Assembly: GCA_019247865.1 (NCBI GenBank)
Contig: JAFBAJ010000699.1
Span: 1 to 14,020, forward strand
Length of the DNA: 14,020 bases
Direction: 5' to 3'
From: Acidobacteriota bacterium
Lineage (GTDB): Bacteria; Acidobacteriota; Blastocatellia; Pyrinomonadales; Pyrinomonadaceae
In this document: one piece after another, positions 6,719 to 12,861 of the stretch
Numbering within the stretch: position 1 is the first letter of the stretch
Layout of the letters: each line of letters starts with the position of its first letter
Notes under the pieces: model-generated
Databases searched by the model: none
The model's input: the letters and a program-made list of their open reading frames with translations, nothing else
Told to the model about the DNA's origin: nothing
Translations under genes and position numbers: made by a program

Positions 6719-8509
6719 TTAGAATCTGACCGAAATCCCGCCGCGCAGAGACCTCCGCATGGCGTTGACGAGCGTCTGTTTCTCACCGTCCTCGACCCCG
6801 ACCTGCGTGTCGAGCAGGTTGCGCGCGTCGATCACGGCCTCTGCATGCACCGGCAGTCCGAAGGTCGGCAGCTCCTGTGTGATCAGGATGCTGAGCGACG
6901 GATCGAAGACCGCCAGGCGGCCCGCGAACGGGTCGATGGCAAAGACTGTCGCCGACGGCGAGAAGCGGAAGACCGTGCGTATGTTCAGGCCGCGTCCCAT
7001 GTCCGCGTTGAGCTGCGCGGCGACGGTCTGGAAAAAGCCGCTGTCAAAAAGCTCCGCCGGATTGGTCAGGCCGTTCGGCGAGAGGTTCTGGCCGCGCCCT
7101 AAGGAGTATCCGGCCGACGCGCTCAGGATGTGGCTGATGCGGCGCGAGTAGACGACGCGCAGGCCGCGCGCTCCGCCCTCCTGATTGGCGACGCTCATCA
7201 GGCTTTCGCCGCTCTCGCCGTTAAAGCCCGCTAAGGAAGCGCTCATCAGGCCGACGCCGCGTCCCGTCGTCGTGTCAAAGAAGGCCGTCGCCTCGACGCT
7301 CGATTCATTATCGAGAACTCTTTCGACGCCGAACTCGAAGCGGCGGCTCTGCTCCATCACCGCGCGCCCGTCCACGAGCGCGACCGGAGCCTGCGCCGCC
7401 TGCTTGAAGATCACGCGGCTGTCCTCAAAGGCGATGACGCTCTGCGCCTCTGTCTCTTCGCCGCCGGGCGCGTAGGCCGCCTTGAGGCGCGTTCGCGCGT
7501 TGGCGTCATACTGCACGCCGATGCGCGGCGTGATGGCAGAGGCGTTGCCCTTGCCGACGAAGCGCGAATAATCGAGGCCGAAGACGATGACCACACCGTC
7601 ACGCACGACCCATTCATCGATTGCGCGCAGAGAGACCTGTCCGAGCGTCTCGCGCTGCTGCTTCGTATCCAGTGTGCCGAGCCGCATCCCGCCCATGCTC
7701 AGGCTCAGGTTATGACGATCATTAACGCGAAGGCGTGCGGTCGTCTCAAGTCTCTGCGGGGCTGTCGGCCCGGCTCCGAATTGTCCGGCAAAGATGAGCT
7801 CGACGTTTTTGGCGGTCGGCTGTGCGACGGCGAAGTTGATGCCGACGTAGCCGGGCGCGAGATTGTTTGAAGAGGCGACGGCGTAAGTCTCGATCACGCC
7901 CTCTGTGCGCGCGCGCCGTTTCCATTCGGAGCGAGACGAGACCGCGCCCGCGCTCGCAAGCTCATCAGCGACAGCGTCGTTCTCATCCGCTTCGAGCGCG
8001 GCGGTGATGGTTTGATCTTCGCCGTCCTGCGCCTGAAAGATCGAGCGGCGGCTCTGCGCTGCGCGGAGCCTCCACTTGGAGCTGTCGCGGTCGGGGCGGC
8101 GCTCAGGCGTCGTCCGGCCGTAGCCGACCGGGATCAGATTGAAGCGATAGCTCAGTTCGTCGCTCTGGCGAATCTGGACGGCCGGGAATGAAGCGGGGCT
8201 GAAGCCGTCCGCCTCGGCCCGGAGGCTGTAGCGGCCGGGAGCGATCTTGGCCGTGAAGCTCCCGTCGGCGGCCGAGCGCGTCTGCTTGACGACCTCGCTC
8301 GCGCCCTCCTTGAGCAGCGCGATGACCACGCCCGCGAGCGGATTTCCTTTATTGTCTCTGACCAGCCCGTTGACCGTGCCGAGCGCGGGGCCAGCCGGGT
8401 TGCCGCCCGCGTAGACCGCCGGCAGACCGGCCGCGCAGAGCGATACTATCGCCAGCAGAGTCAGCTTCATGCGCCAGAATGTTCGGTGCGGCCTGCCGTT
8501 GGGCATCAT
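6719..8509 (-). CDS. Outer-membrane beta-barrel protein with N-terminal CarboxypepD_reg domain, no plug
   Basis: The 596-residue product has a signal peptide (hydrophobic core about 15-30, likely cleaved after VYA34). A carboxypeptidase-regulatory-like Ig-type domain follows (about 43-127: GTVNGLVRDNKGNPLAGVVI, then AADGSFTAKIAPGRYSLRAEADGF). After it come a charged low-complexity linker (about 130-210) and a long run of alternating amphipathic strands to a C-terminal SVRF. The final phenylalanine is the usual signal for outer-membrane barrel insertion. The layout recalls the TonB-dependent-receptor-like proteins common in Acidobacteriota and Bacteroidota, but I see no plug domain or TonB box and the length is far below the usual 900-1100. 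It may be a porin-like or adhesive barrel. The ATG at 8509 is chosen because of the excellent upstream Shine-Dalgarno; a TTG at 8536 is open in frame but unlikely. Ligand unknown. Confidence 0.8.
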   Translation of the reverse strand: MMPNGRPHRTFWRMKLTLLAIVSLCAAGLPAVYAGGNPAGPALGTVNGLVRDNKGNPLAGVVIALLKEGASEVVKQTRSAADGSFTAKIAPGRYSLRAEADGFSPASFPAVQIRQSDELSYRFNLIPVGYGRTTPERRPDRDSSKWRLRAAQSRRSIFQAQDGEDQTITAALEADENDAVADELASAGAVSSRSEWKRRARTEGVIETYAVASSNNLAPGYVGINFAVAQPTAKNVELIFAGQFGAGPTAPQRLETTARLRVNDRHNLSLSMGGMRLGTLDTKQQRETLGQVSLRAIDEWVVRDGVVIVFGLDYSRFVGKGNASAITPRIGVQYDANARTRLKAAYAPGGEETEAQSVIAFEDSRVIFKQAAQAPVALVDGRAVMEQSRRFEFGVERVLDNESSVEATAFFDTTTGRGVGLMSASLAGFNGESGESLMSVANQEGGARGLRVVYSRRISHILSASAGYSLGRGQNLSPNGLTNPAELFDSGFFQTVAAQLNADMGRGLNIRTVFRFSPSATVFAIDPFAGRLAVFDPSLSILITQELPTFGLPVHAEAVIDARNLLDTQVGVEDGEKQTLVNAMRRSLRGGISVRF

Positions 8510-8515
8510 AGAAAT

Positions 8516-8524
8516 CTCACCTCC
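8516..8524 (-). promoter_or_regulatory. Strong Shine-Dalgarno that sets the barrel-protein start
   Basis: Read on the minus strand the site is GGAGGTGAG, 6 nt before the ATG at 8509. It is the best Shine-Dalgarno in the window and excludes the longer reading from the TTG at 8536. It suggests high translation of this outer-membrane protein. Confidence 0.8.
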
Positions 8525-8631
8525 GCTGTAAAACAAGAGGCCACTTTCGGTCGGAGCGCTCGCGCGAGGGCGTTGCCTGACAGTCGGAATCAGCTACAGT
8601 CTGTTTTGGTTGACCCGTCTGAACGTCGTGC

Positions 8632-8661
8632 ATTTTCCGCCAATCGCGCAAACCGTGTCAA
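8632..8661 (-). promoter_or_regulatory. Putative sigma-70 promoter of the barrel-protein gene
   Basis: On the minus strand a perfect TTGACA (8661-8656) is followed after 18 nt by GAAAAT (8637-8632), which matches TATAAT at four of six positions. Transcription would begin near 8625, giving a leader of roughly 115 nt before the ATG at 8509. Confidence 0.45.
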
Positions 8662-8724
8662 GCAATCGTACGGATTTTAGTTGCTGAGCCTGAGATGACG
8701 GATTCCGGCTCCGGGATGCCGCGA

Positions 8725-8739
8725 GGCCGCTAAGCGGCC
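8725..8739. other. Short perfect GC hairpin in the divergent spacer
   Basis: ggccgc (8725-8730) and gcggcc (8734-8739) are inverted around the 3-nt loop taa. It has no T-run on either side, so it is not a classical terminator. It lies beside element C and between the two divergent promoters. It may be an operator or simply the outer part of the larger palindromic region. Confidence 0.4.
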
Positions 8740-8745
8740 CAACTT

Positions 8746-8844
8746 TGGTCTTTGGTCTTAGGTCTTTGTGCGCTGCTCAACCTTGAGTGCGGTCATTCAA
8801 GGTAGGCCACACATCAAAGAACAAAGGCCTGAGACCCAAGACCA
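8746..8844. repeat. Palindromic word-repeat element C (ggtcttngg type)
   Basis: The outer arms 8746-8768 and 8822-8844 are inverted copies at 20 of 23 positions; two of the three differences would be G-T wobbles in a hairpin. The left arm is a degenerate tandem of ggtctt(t/a)g. Weaker pairing continues inward to a perfect 6-nt pair, ccttga at 8781-8786 with tcaagg at 8797-8802, and an alternative small hairpin ctcaa-cc-ttgag lies at 8776-8787. It sits in the 435-nt spacer between the divergently transcribed barrel-protein and M16 genes, between their putative promoters. No coding potential is seen. Confidence 0.72.
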
Positions 8845-8854
8845 GCCCTTCCGT

Positions 8855-8883
8855 TTGCCGCCGATTTTGGGGCGTGTTACGAT
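8855..8883 (+). promoter_or_regulatory. Putative sigma-70 promoter of the M16 peptidase operon
   Basis: TTGCCG (8855-8860) and TACGAT (8878-8883) are separated by 17 nt, just after the right arm of element C. Transcription would begin near 8890, about 55 nt before the ATG at 8945. If used, it would drive the M16, NHL, YycJ-like and lipoprotein genes. Confidence 0.4.
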
Positions 8884-8944
8884 GCTTTTTTAATCAGGCA
8901 CGCCTATTTCACGGCTTCAGGCTCAAGCGGTTTTTCAATTCAAG

Positions 8945-10219
8945 ATGAGCAATCAGATTCAATCCACACGGCTCCCGAACGGGCTCACTATTTTAACCGA
9001 ATACATGCCGGGACTGCGTTCCGTCACGGTCGGCATCTGGGTTCGGCGCGGCTCGCGCCACGAGGCGGCCGAGCTGAACGGCATCTGCCACTTTATCGAA
9101 CACGCTGTTTTCAAGGGCACACGGACGCGCACGGCGCTGGACATCGCCATCGAATCCGACCGTCTGGGCGGCCACTTCGACGCCTTCACGACGCATGAAG
9201 TGACAGGCTTCACGATGAAGGTCGCGGACACGGCTCTGCCGCAGGCATTCGACCTGCTGTCGGACATGGTCGCGCGCCCGCGCTTTGACGAAGAGGACTT
9301 GCAGCGCGAGCAGAAGGTCATCATCGAAGAGATGAAGATGGTCGAGGACACGCCGGACGAATTCTTAGGCGAGCTCTTCAACGCGGCCTACTTTGCAAAC
9401 CACCCGCTCGGGCTGCCCATCGAAGGCACGGCCGCGACCGTCTCGACCTTCAACCGCGCGCGCACCGCAGAGTTTCATGCGCGCGAATACGCTCCGCGCA
9501 ACCTGGTCATCGTCGCCGCCGGAAACGTCGAGCACGAAAAACTGGTCGGTCTGGCCGCACAGGCTTTTGATGAGAGCCGTGCTGTCGATGATGTCACAGC
9601 CATCGTGGAGAACAGGCCCGCGCCCGCCGCTCCGATCCTGATCGAAAAGAAGCAGGAGCTGGAGCAGGCTCATCTCATCATCGCCTCGCCCTGGCCCGAC
9701 GCGCGGAGCGAGGAGCGCTACGCAGCCTCCCTGCTGGCTTCGGTCATCGGCGGCGGCACTTCGAGCCGTCTCTGGCAGTCGATACGCGAAGAGCGCGGTC
9801 TGGCCTACGCGGTCGGCGCGGGCGCGAGCGCCTACACGGACGCGGGCGTCTTCAACATCTACGCGGGCACGTCGCCCGAACAGCTTGACGAAGTCATCGA
9901 CCTCTCGCTCGCGGAGCTGCGCCGCGTCGTGCGCGAGAGCGTCGGCGAAGAAGAGCTGCAACTGGCGAAAGACCAGGCCGTCTCATCCATCCTGCTCGGC
10001 CTCGAATCGTCGAGCATGCGCGCCGGGGCGCTGGCGCGGCAGGAGATCATACACGGCCGCCGCATCTCGCCCGACGAGATCATCAGTCGGCTCGAAGCCG
10101 TCACGCCCGAAGACATGCAGCGCGTCGCCCGCGCCTCTTTCACTTCGGAAGCGCTCGCGCTCGCAGCCCTCGGCGACCTCAACGGCTTCACAGTGGATCG
10201 TGCGCGTTTAGAGATTTGA
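8945..10219 (+). CDS. M16-family zinc peptidase (processing-peptidase type)
   Basis: A 424-residue single-unit M16 peptidase of the mitochondrial-processing-peptidase/YmxG class, which degrades or trims peptides inside a clamshell chamber. The inverted zinc motif HxxEH is present (H49, E52 as catalytic base, H53, in CHFIEHAVFKGT), and the third ligand is E129 in IIEEMKMVEDTPDE, 76 residues downstream as expected. The C-terminal half-domain (about 180-365) has the conserved GGGTSSRLWQSIREERGLAYAV region at 269-290. Length is normal for the class, and there is no signal peptide. The start at 8945 agrees with the family's usual opening (LPNGLTILTEY soon after the Met), although no clear Shine-Dalgarno precedes it. 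It is the first gene of the plus-strand cluster; the next gene follows after 39 nt. All active-site residues are intact. Confidence 0.92.
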   Translation: MSNQIQSTRLPNGLTILTEYMPGLRSVTVGIWVRRGSRHEAAELNGICHFIEHAVFKGTRTRTALDIAIESDRLGGHFDAFTTHEVTGFTMKVADTALPQAFDLLSDMVARPRFDEEDLQREQKVIIEEMKMVEDTPDEFLGELFNAAYFANHPLGLPIEGTAATVSTFNRARTAEFHAREYAPRNLVIVAAGNVEHEKLVGLAAQAFDESRAVDDVTAIVENRPAPAAPILIEKKQELEQAHLIIASPWPDARSEERYAASLLASVIGGGTSSRLWQSIREERGLAYAVGAGASAYTDAGVFNIYAGTSPEQLDEVIDLSLAELRRVVRESVGEEELQLAKDQAVSSILLGLESSSMRAGALARQEIIHGRRISPDEIISRLEAVTPEDMQRVARASFTSEALALAALGDLNGFTVDRARLEI

Positions 10220-10258
10220 AGGAAGCGACGGCTCAGGTCAGGTTCGGAGCGCGTGAGG

Positions 10259-11431
10259 ATGAAAGCATTTTCATGTCCGCAGTGCGGCGCCTCGCTGGAA
10301 TCGAGGCCCATCGACAGCAGCACGGTCGAGTGCCCCTATTGCCACTCGGCTGTCATCGTGCCGCCGGAGCTGCGTCCCGCGCCGCGCAACGACCACGCGG
10401 AGGAGGAGGCGAGCAAGCCGGGCTTATCTTTTGTCGGGAAGATCGGGGCGATCATCGGAGGGACGCTCTTCGTCCTCTTCCTTGTCATCATCTTCAAGCC
10501 GGAGAACAACCCCAAGCAAAGCTCCTCCCGGCCGCAATCGCTGCTCCCGCAAATGTCGCCCAAAGCCTCGCCGGCTCCGACGCCGTCTGTGCTGACCTTC
10601 GGCGAGGGCACCGGGCCGGGGCTCTTCAAGGACGCGCAGGAGGTGGCGGTCGACGGCGCGGGCAACATCTACGTCTCGGACGACACGCAGCGGATACAGA
10701 AATTCGACGCGCAGGGAAATTTCTTAAAACTCTGGACGATCCCGACCGACACGCAGTACTTCACCAAAATTCGCGGAGGCCCCGACCGCCTGCTCGCAGA
10801 CCGCGAGGGTCGTGTCTATGCTGTCATCGGCGGCGTGGTGCTCAGGTTTGACGGCGCGGACGGCCAGTTTCTCGGCGCGGCGCGCGGGTCGGATTACATC
10901 TACGACGCGGCGCTCAAAGCCGACGGCGGGATGGCGATTGTTTCGGGTCAGGGCGAGGCGGAAGAGCTGGTCCTGATGGATGCGAAGGGCAAAGCGACAA
11001 AGCGCGTACATCAATTTATCAGCTCGCAGCTCGACAAACAGATTCCGGTCGAAGCCGTCAAGGTCGCCGCGGACGGCGTCGGAAACATTTACGGCATCTA
11101 CGCGCTTGGAAGCATCTACGGCGAGCACTATTATGATAACGAAGACCTCGCGGTCTTCAAGTTCGCGGCGGACGGCAGGTACATCAATCGCTTCAGCGGC
11201 GGAGGCAAGGAGCCCGGCCAGTTCGATTCGCCCAACGCCATCGCGGTGGACAGTCATGGTTTCGTTTATGTCTGTGACCTGACGCAGGGAATACATGTCT
11301 TTACAGAGGAGGGCCGCTATCTGAAGTCGTTAGCGACCCCGTTCTGGGCGCAGGGCATGGCCTTCGACGCGGCCGGAGACCTGCTGGTCGTCGGCGACAA
11401 CAAGGTCTCCAGGATCAAGCTGAGCAAATAA
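10259..11431 (+). CDS. Membrane-anchored NHL-type beta-propeller with N-terminal zinc ribbon
   Basis: The 390-residue protein begins with a zinc ribbon (C6-C9 in CPQC and C25-C28 in CPYC). A hydrophobic helix follows at about 59-79 (GKIGAIIGGTLFVLFLVIIF), then a Pro/Ser-rich linker. The rest is a propeller of about six NHL-like blades, shown by recurrent (V)AVDGAGNIYVSD, VAADGVGNIYG, IAVDSHGFVYVCD and FDAAGDLLVVGD. Expected topology places the ribbon in the cytoplasm and the propeller outside. NHL propellers usually bind proteins or sugars; no enzymatic residues are evident, and the role is unknown. GGAG at 10246-10249 favours the ATG at 10259 over the GTG at 10253, two codons longer. It follows the M16 gene by 39 nt and precedes the YycJ-like gene by 10 nt, so co-transcription is likely. 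Confidence 0.82.
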   Translation: MKAFSCPQCGASLESRPIDSSTVECPYCHSAVIVPPELRPAPRNDHAEEEASKPGLSFVGKIGAIIGGTLFVLFLVIIFKPENNPKQSSSRPQSLLPQMSPKASPAPTPSVLTFGEGTGPGLFKDAQEVAVDGAGNIYVSDDTQRIQKFDAQGNFLKLWTIPTDTQYFTKIRGGPDRLLADREGRVYAVIGGVVLRFDGADGQFLGAARGSDYIYDAALKADGGMAIVSGQGEAEELVLMDAKGKATKRVHQFISSQLDKQIPVEAVKVAADGVGNIYGIYALGSIYGEHYYDNEDLAVFKFAADGRYINRFSGGGKEPGQFDSPNAIAVDSHGFVYVCDLTQGIHVFTEEGRYLKSLATPFWAQGMAFDAAGDLLVVGDNKVSRIKLSK

Positions 11432-11441
11432 ATTTTTGTCG

Positions 11442-12266
11442 ATGAAACTGACAGTCCTCGGAAGCGGTTCGACCGGCAACGCGGTGCTCATCGTGGCGGG
11501 CGAGACGCGCGTGCTGGTGGACGCCGGGATGAGCGCGAAGGAGACCGTGCGCCGCCTCGCCCTGATGGGCGAAGACGCCGCGCGGCTCGACGGCGTCATC
11601 ATCACGCACGAGCACGGCGATCACGCGGGCGGACTGCGCGTGCTGCTCAAGAGCCTGTCGTGTCCCGTCTACATCTCCGGGCAGACGCGCGAGGCTTACA
11701 TCGGCGAACGTCACGGCGTCTCCAACGACGAGCCGCGCAAGCGCTCTGATGTCCTGCGCGACCGCGTCGAAGAGATCGAATCGAGCAGGGACTTTCGCAT
11801 CGGCGCGATAGACTTTCATCCCTTCACCGTCCCGCACGACGCGGCGGACAACTTCGGCTTCACGGCGACGCACGCAGGGGTCAAGGTGGCGACGCTGATG
11901 GATTTCGGCTGCATCACGACGCTCATCACGGAACGGTTGCGCGGCTGCGCGGCCATCGTCATCGAATCGAATCACAGCCGCGACATGCTCAAGGCATGCG
12001 CGGTCTATCCGTGGGAATTGAAGCAGCGCATCCTGTCGCGCACGGGGCATCTCTCGAACGAGGATGTCGCGGTGTGGCTCAGGGAAGGCTTCGACGGCGC
12101 GGCGCGCCACATCGTGCTGGCGCATCTCTCGCAGCGCGCCAACAATCCTTACGTCGCACAGCTGACGGCCGAGAGCGCGCTCCACGAACGCGCGCCGCTC
12201 TTTCGCGCGGAAACCCAAATCACGCTCTCGCATCCGAAAGAGCCGACGCCGTGGATCGAGTTCTGA
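11442..12266 (+). CDS. yycJ: YycJ/WalJ-like metallo-beta-lactamase-fold hydrolase
   Basis: A 274-residue MBL-fold protein of the COG1235 (YycJ/WalJ, PhnP-related) group, probably a metal-dependent phosphodiesterase or nuclease in the cytoplasm. Seen: the opening strand with GSGSTGN (8-13), the zinc motif H56-E-H58-G-D60-H61, H132 (PHDAADNFGF), D154 (MDFG), the ESNHSRDML motif near 175-183, the GHLSN motif at 202-206, and a late histidine H228 in AHLSQRANNP. All are typical of the YycJ subfamily, and length matches its usual 260-275. In Firmicutes the gene neighbours the WalRK system; no such context exists here. The ATG at 11442 begins the conserved MKLTVLGSGS; a TTG at 11436 is less likely. 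No Shine-Dalgarno is visible; it begins 10 nt after the NHL gene stop and its TGA overlaps the next ATG by one base. Confidence 0.85.
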   Translation: MKLTVLGSGSTGNAVLIVAGETRVLVDAGMSAKETVRRLALMGEDAARLDGVIITHEHGDHAGGLRVLLKSLSCPVYISGQTREAYIGERHGVSNDEPRKRSDVLRDRVEEIESSRDFRIGAIDFHPFTVPHDAADNFGFTATHAGVKVATLMDFGCITTLITERLRGCAAIVIESNHSRDMLKACAVYPWELKQRILSRTGHLSNEDVAVWLREGFDGAARHIVLAHLSQRANNPYVAQLTAESALHERAPLFRAETQITLSHPKEPTPWIEF

Positions 12267-12781
12267 TGAGAAAAGCCGTTTCACGCACAGGCGCAAAGAA
12301 AAGAGAGACAAGAGACGCAACGAAAGCTCATCTTGCGAGCTTTCGTCTTACCTTCGCGCCTGTGCGTGAAACGTTTCTGTTTTTTATCCTCTCTCTGCTC
12401 TTCCTGTCTGCCTGCCATCGAACCGAGAAGCAGGTCGGGATACCGCCCGGCGTGCAGGCGACGATTGACGCCGTGACGGCGGACATCGCGGCCGGAGAGG
12501 ACGAGAAGATCTACCGCGAGGCGGCCGAAGAATGGCGGCAGGACTCGACGCTCGACGCGACCAGAGAATTTTTCAAGTCGCTGCGCACGCGGCTCGGCCA
12601 GATCAAGGGCCGCGCTTTTCACATGGCGCGCGGCGAGCAGAAGAACGGCGTGCAGTCTTACATCGTCCAGTATCAAACCACGTTCGAGCGCGCCGAAGGG
12701 ATGGAGACCTTCACGCTCGTCGAACGCGACGGGCGCTGGCTGCTCGCCAGATATTTCGTCAACTCGAATGCTTTAAAATAG
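12266..12781 (+). CDS. Small lipoprotein, DUF4019-like; start uncertain
   Basis: The reading frame ends at 12781 and carries a lipoprotein signal: FLFFILSLLFLSAC, a hydrophobic stretch ending in an LSAC lipobox. The mature part of about 120 residues ends VERDGRWLLARYFV, which resembles the small NTF2-like DUF4019/DUF3887 kind, though I am not certain of the family. Two starts are possible. The ATG at 12266 overlaps the yycJ stop (TGATG), giving 171 residues with an unusual 36-residue basic n-region, KAVSRTGAKKRETRD and so on, encoded by palindromic element D. The GTG at 12362 gives 139 residues and an ordinary 18-residue lipoprotein signal, but has no Shine-Dalgarno and lies inside the right arm of that palindrome. 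Boundaries here use the longer form. It would be tethered in the envelope; role unknown. Confidence 0.7.
   Translation: MRKAVSRTGAKKRETRDATKAHLASFRLTFAPVRETFLFFILSLLFLSACHRTEKQVGIPPGVQATIDAVTADIAAGEDEKIYREAAEEWRQDSTLDATREFFKSLRTRLGQIKGRAFHMARGEQKNGVQSYIVQYQTTFERAEGMETFTLVERDGRWLLARYFVNSNALK
12277..12373. repeat. Palindromic word-repeat element D (gcgcaaag/agagacgca type)
   Basis: The outer arms 12277-12294 and 12356-12373 are perfect 18-nt inverted copies (cgtttcacgcacaggcgc). An inner perfect 10-nt pair, acgaaagctc at 12320-12329 and gagctttcgt at 12337-12346, has a 7-nt loop. Between them the left side has about 25 purine-rich nt (aaagaaaagagagac and so on) against 9 nt on the right, so the folded form has a large asymmetric bulge. 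It shares the word agagacgca with element A. It lies between the yycJ stop and the lipobox of the next gene, occupying the possible N-terminal coding region of the lipoprotein. Confidence 0.8.
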
Positions 12782-12789
12782 AAGTCCCA

Positions 12790-12861
12790 AGTCTCAAGTC
12801 CCAGGACCCAGGTCAAGGCGGGTCACACGGACTTGAGACCTGGGACTTGGGACTTGAGACT
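12790..12861. repeat. Palindromic word-repeat element E (agtctca/aagtccca type), abutting the purB start
   Basis: The left arm opens with agtctcaagtccca (12790-12803), an exact inverted copy of the end of the right arm (tgggacttgagact, 12848-12861 region). Pairing continues inward imperfectly (cccaggt/acctggg) toward a loop near 12817-12830. Each arm is a degenerate tandem of aagtccca and agtctca, so several registers can pair. The word aagtccca also occurs at 12783-12790, just outside the arm. The right arm ends at the base before the purB ATG. Confidence 0.75.

Noticed and set aside
8741..8770. Intrinsic terminator in the ggtctttggtctta region
   Set aside because: No GC-rich stem followed by a T-run; the thymines are part of the repeated word, and no gene ends here.
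9365..9961. 198-residue minus-strand open frame inside the M16 gene
   Set aside because: Shadow of the M16 coding frame, which has the complete HxxEH and third-ligand motifs; the antisense product has no recognisable features.
12266..12373. Element D as an integron attC site
   Set aside because: The 18-nt perfect outer arms and inner stem resemble an attC fold superficially, but the R''/R' gttrrrry-type core sites, the extrahelical bases and any integrase gene are absent.
12790..12861. Purine riboswitch upstream of purB
   Set aside because: The region is only a simple repeated-word palindrome and has none of the conserved three-way-junction core or loop sequences of the purine riboswitch that I know.
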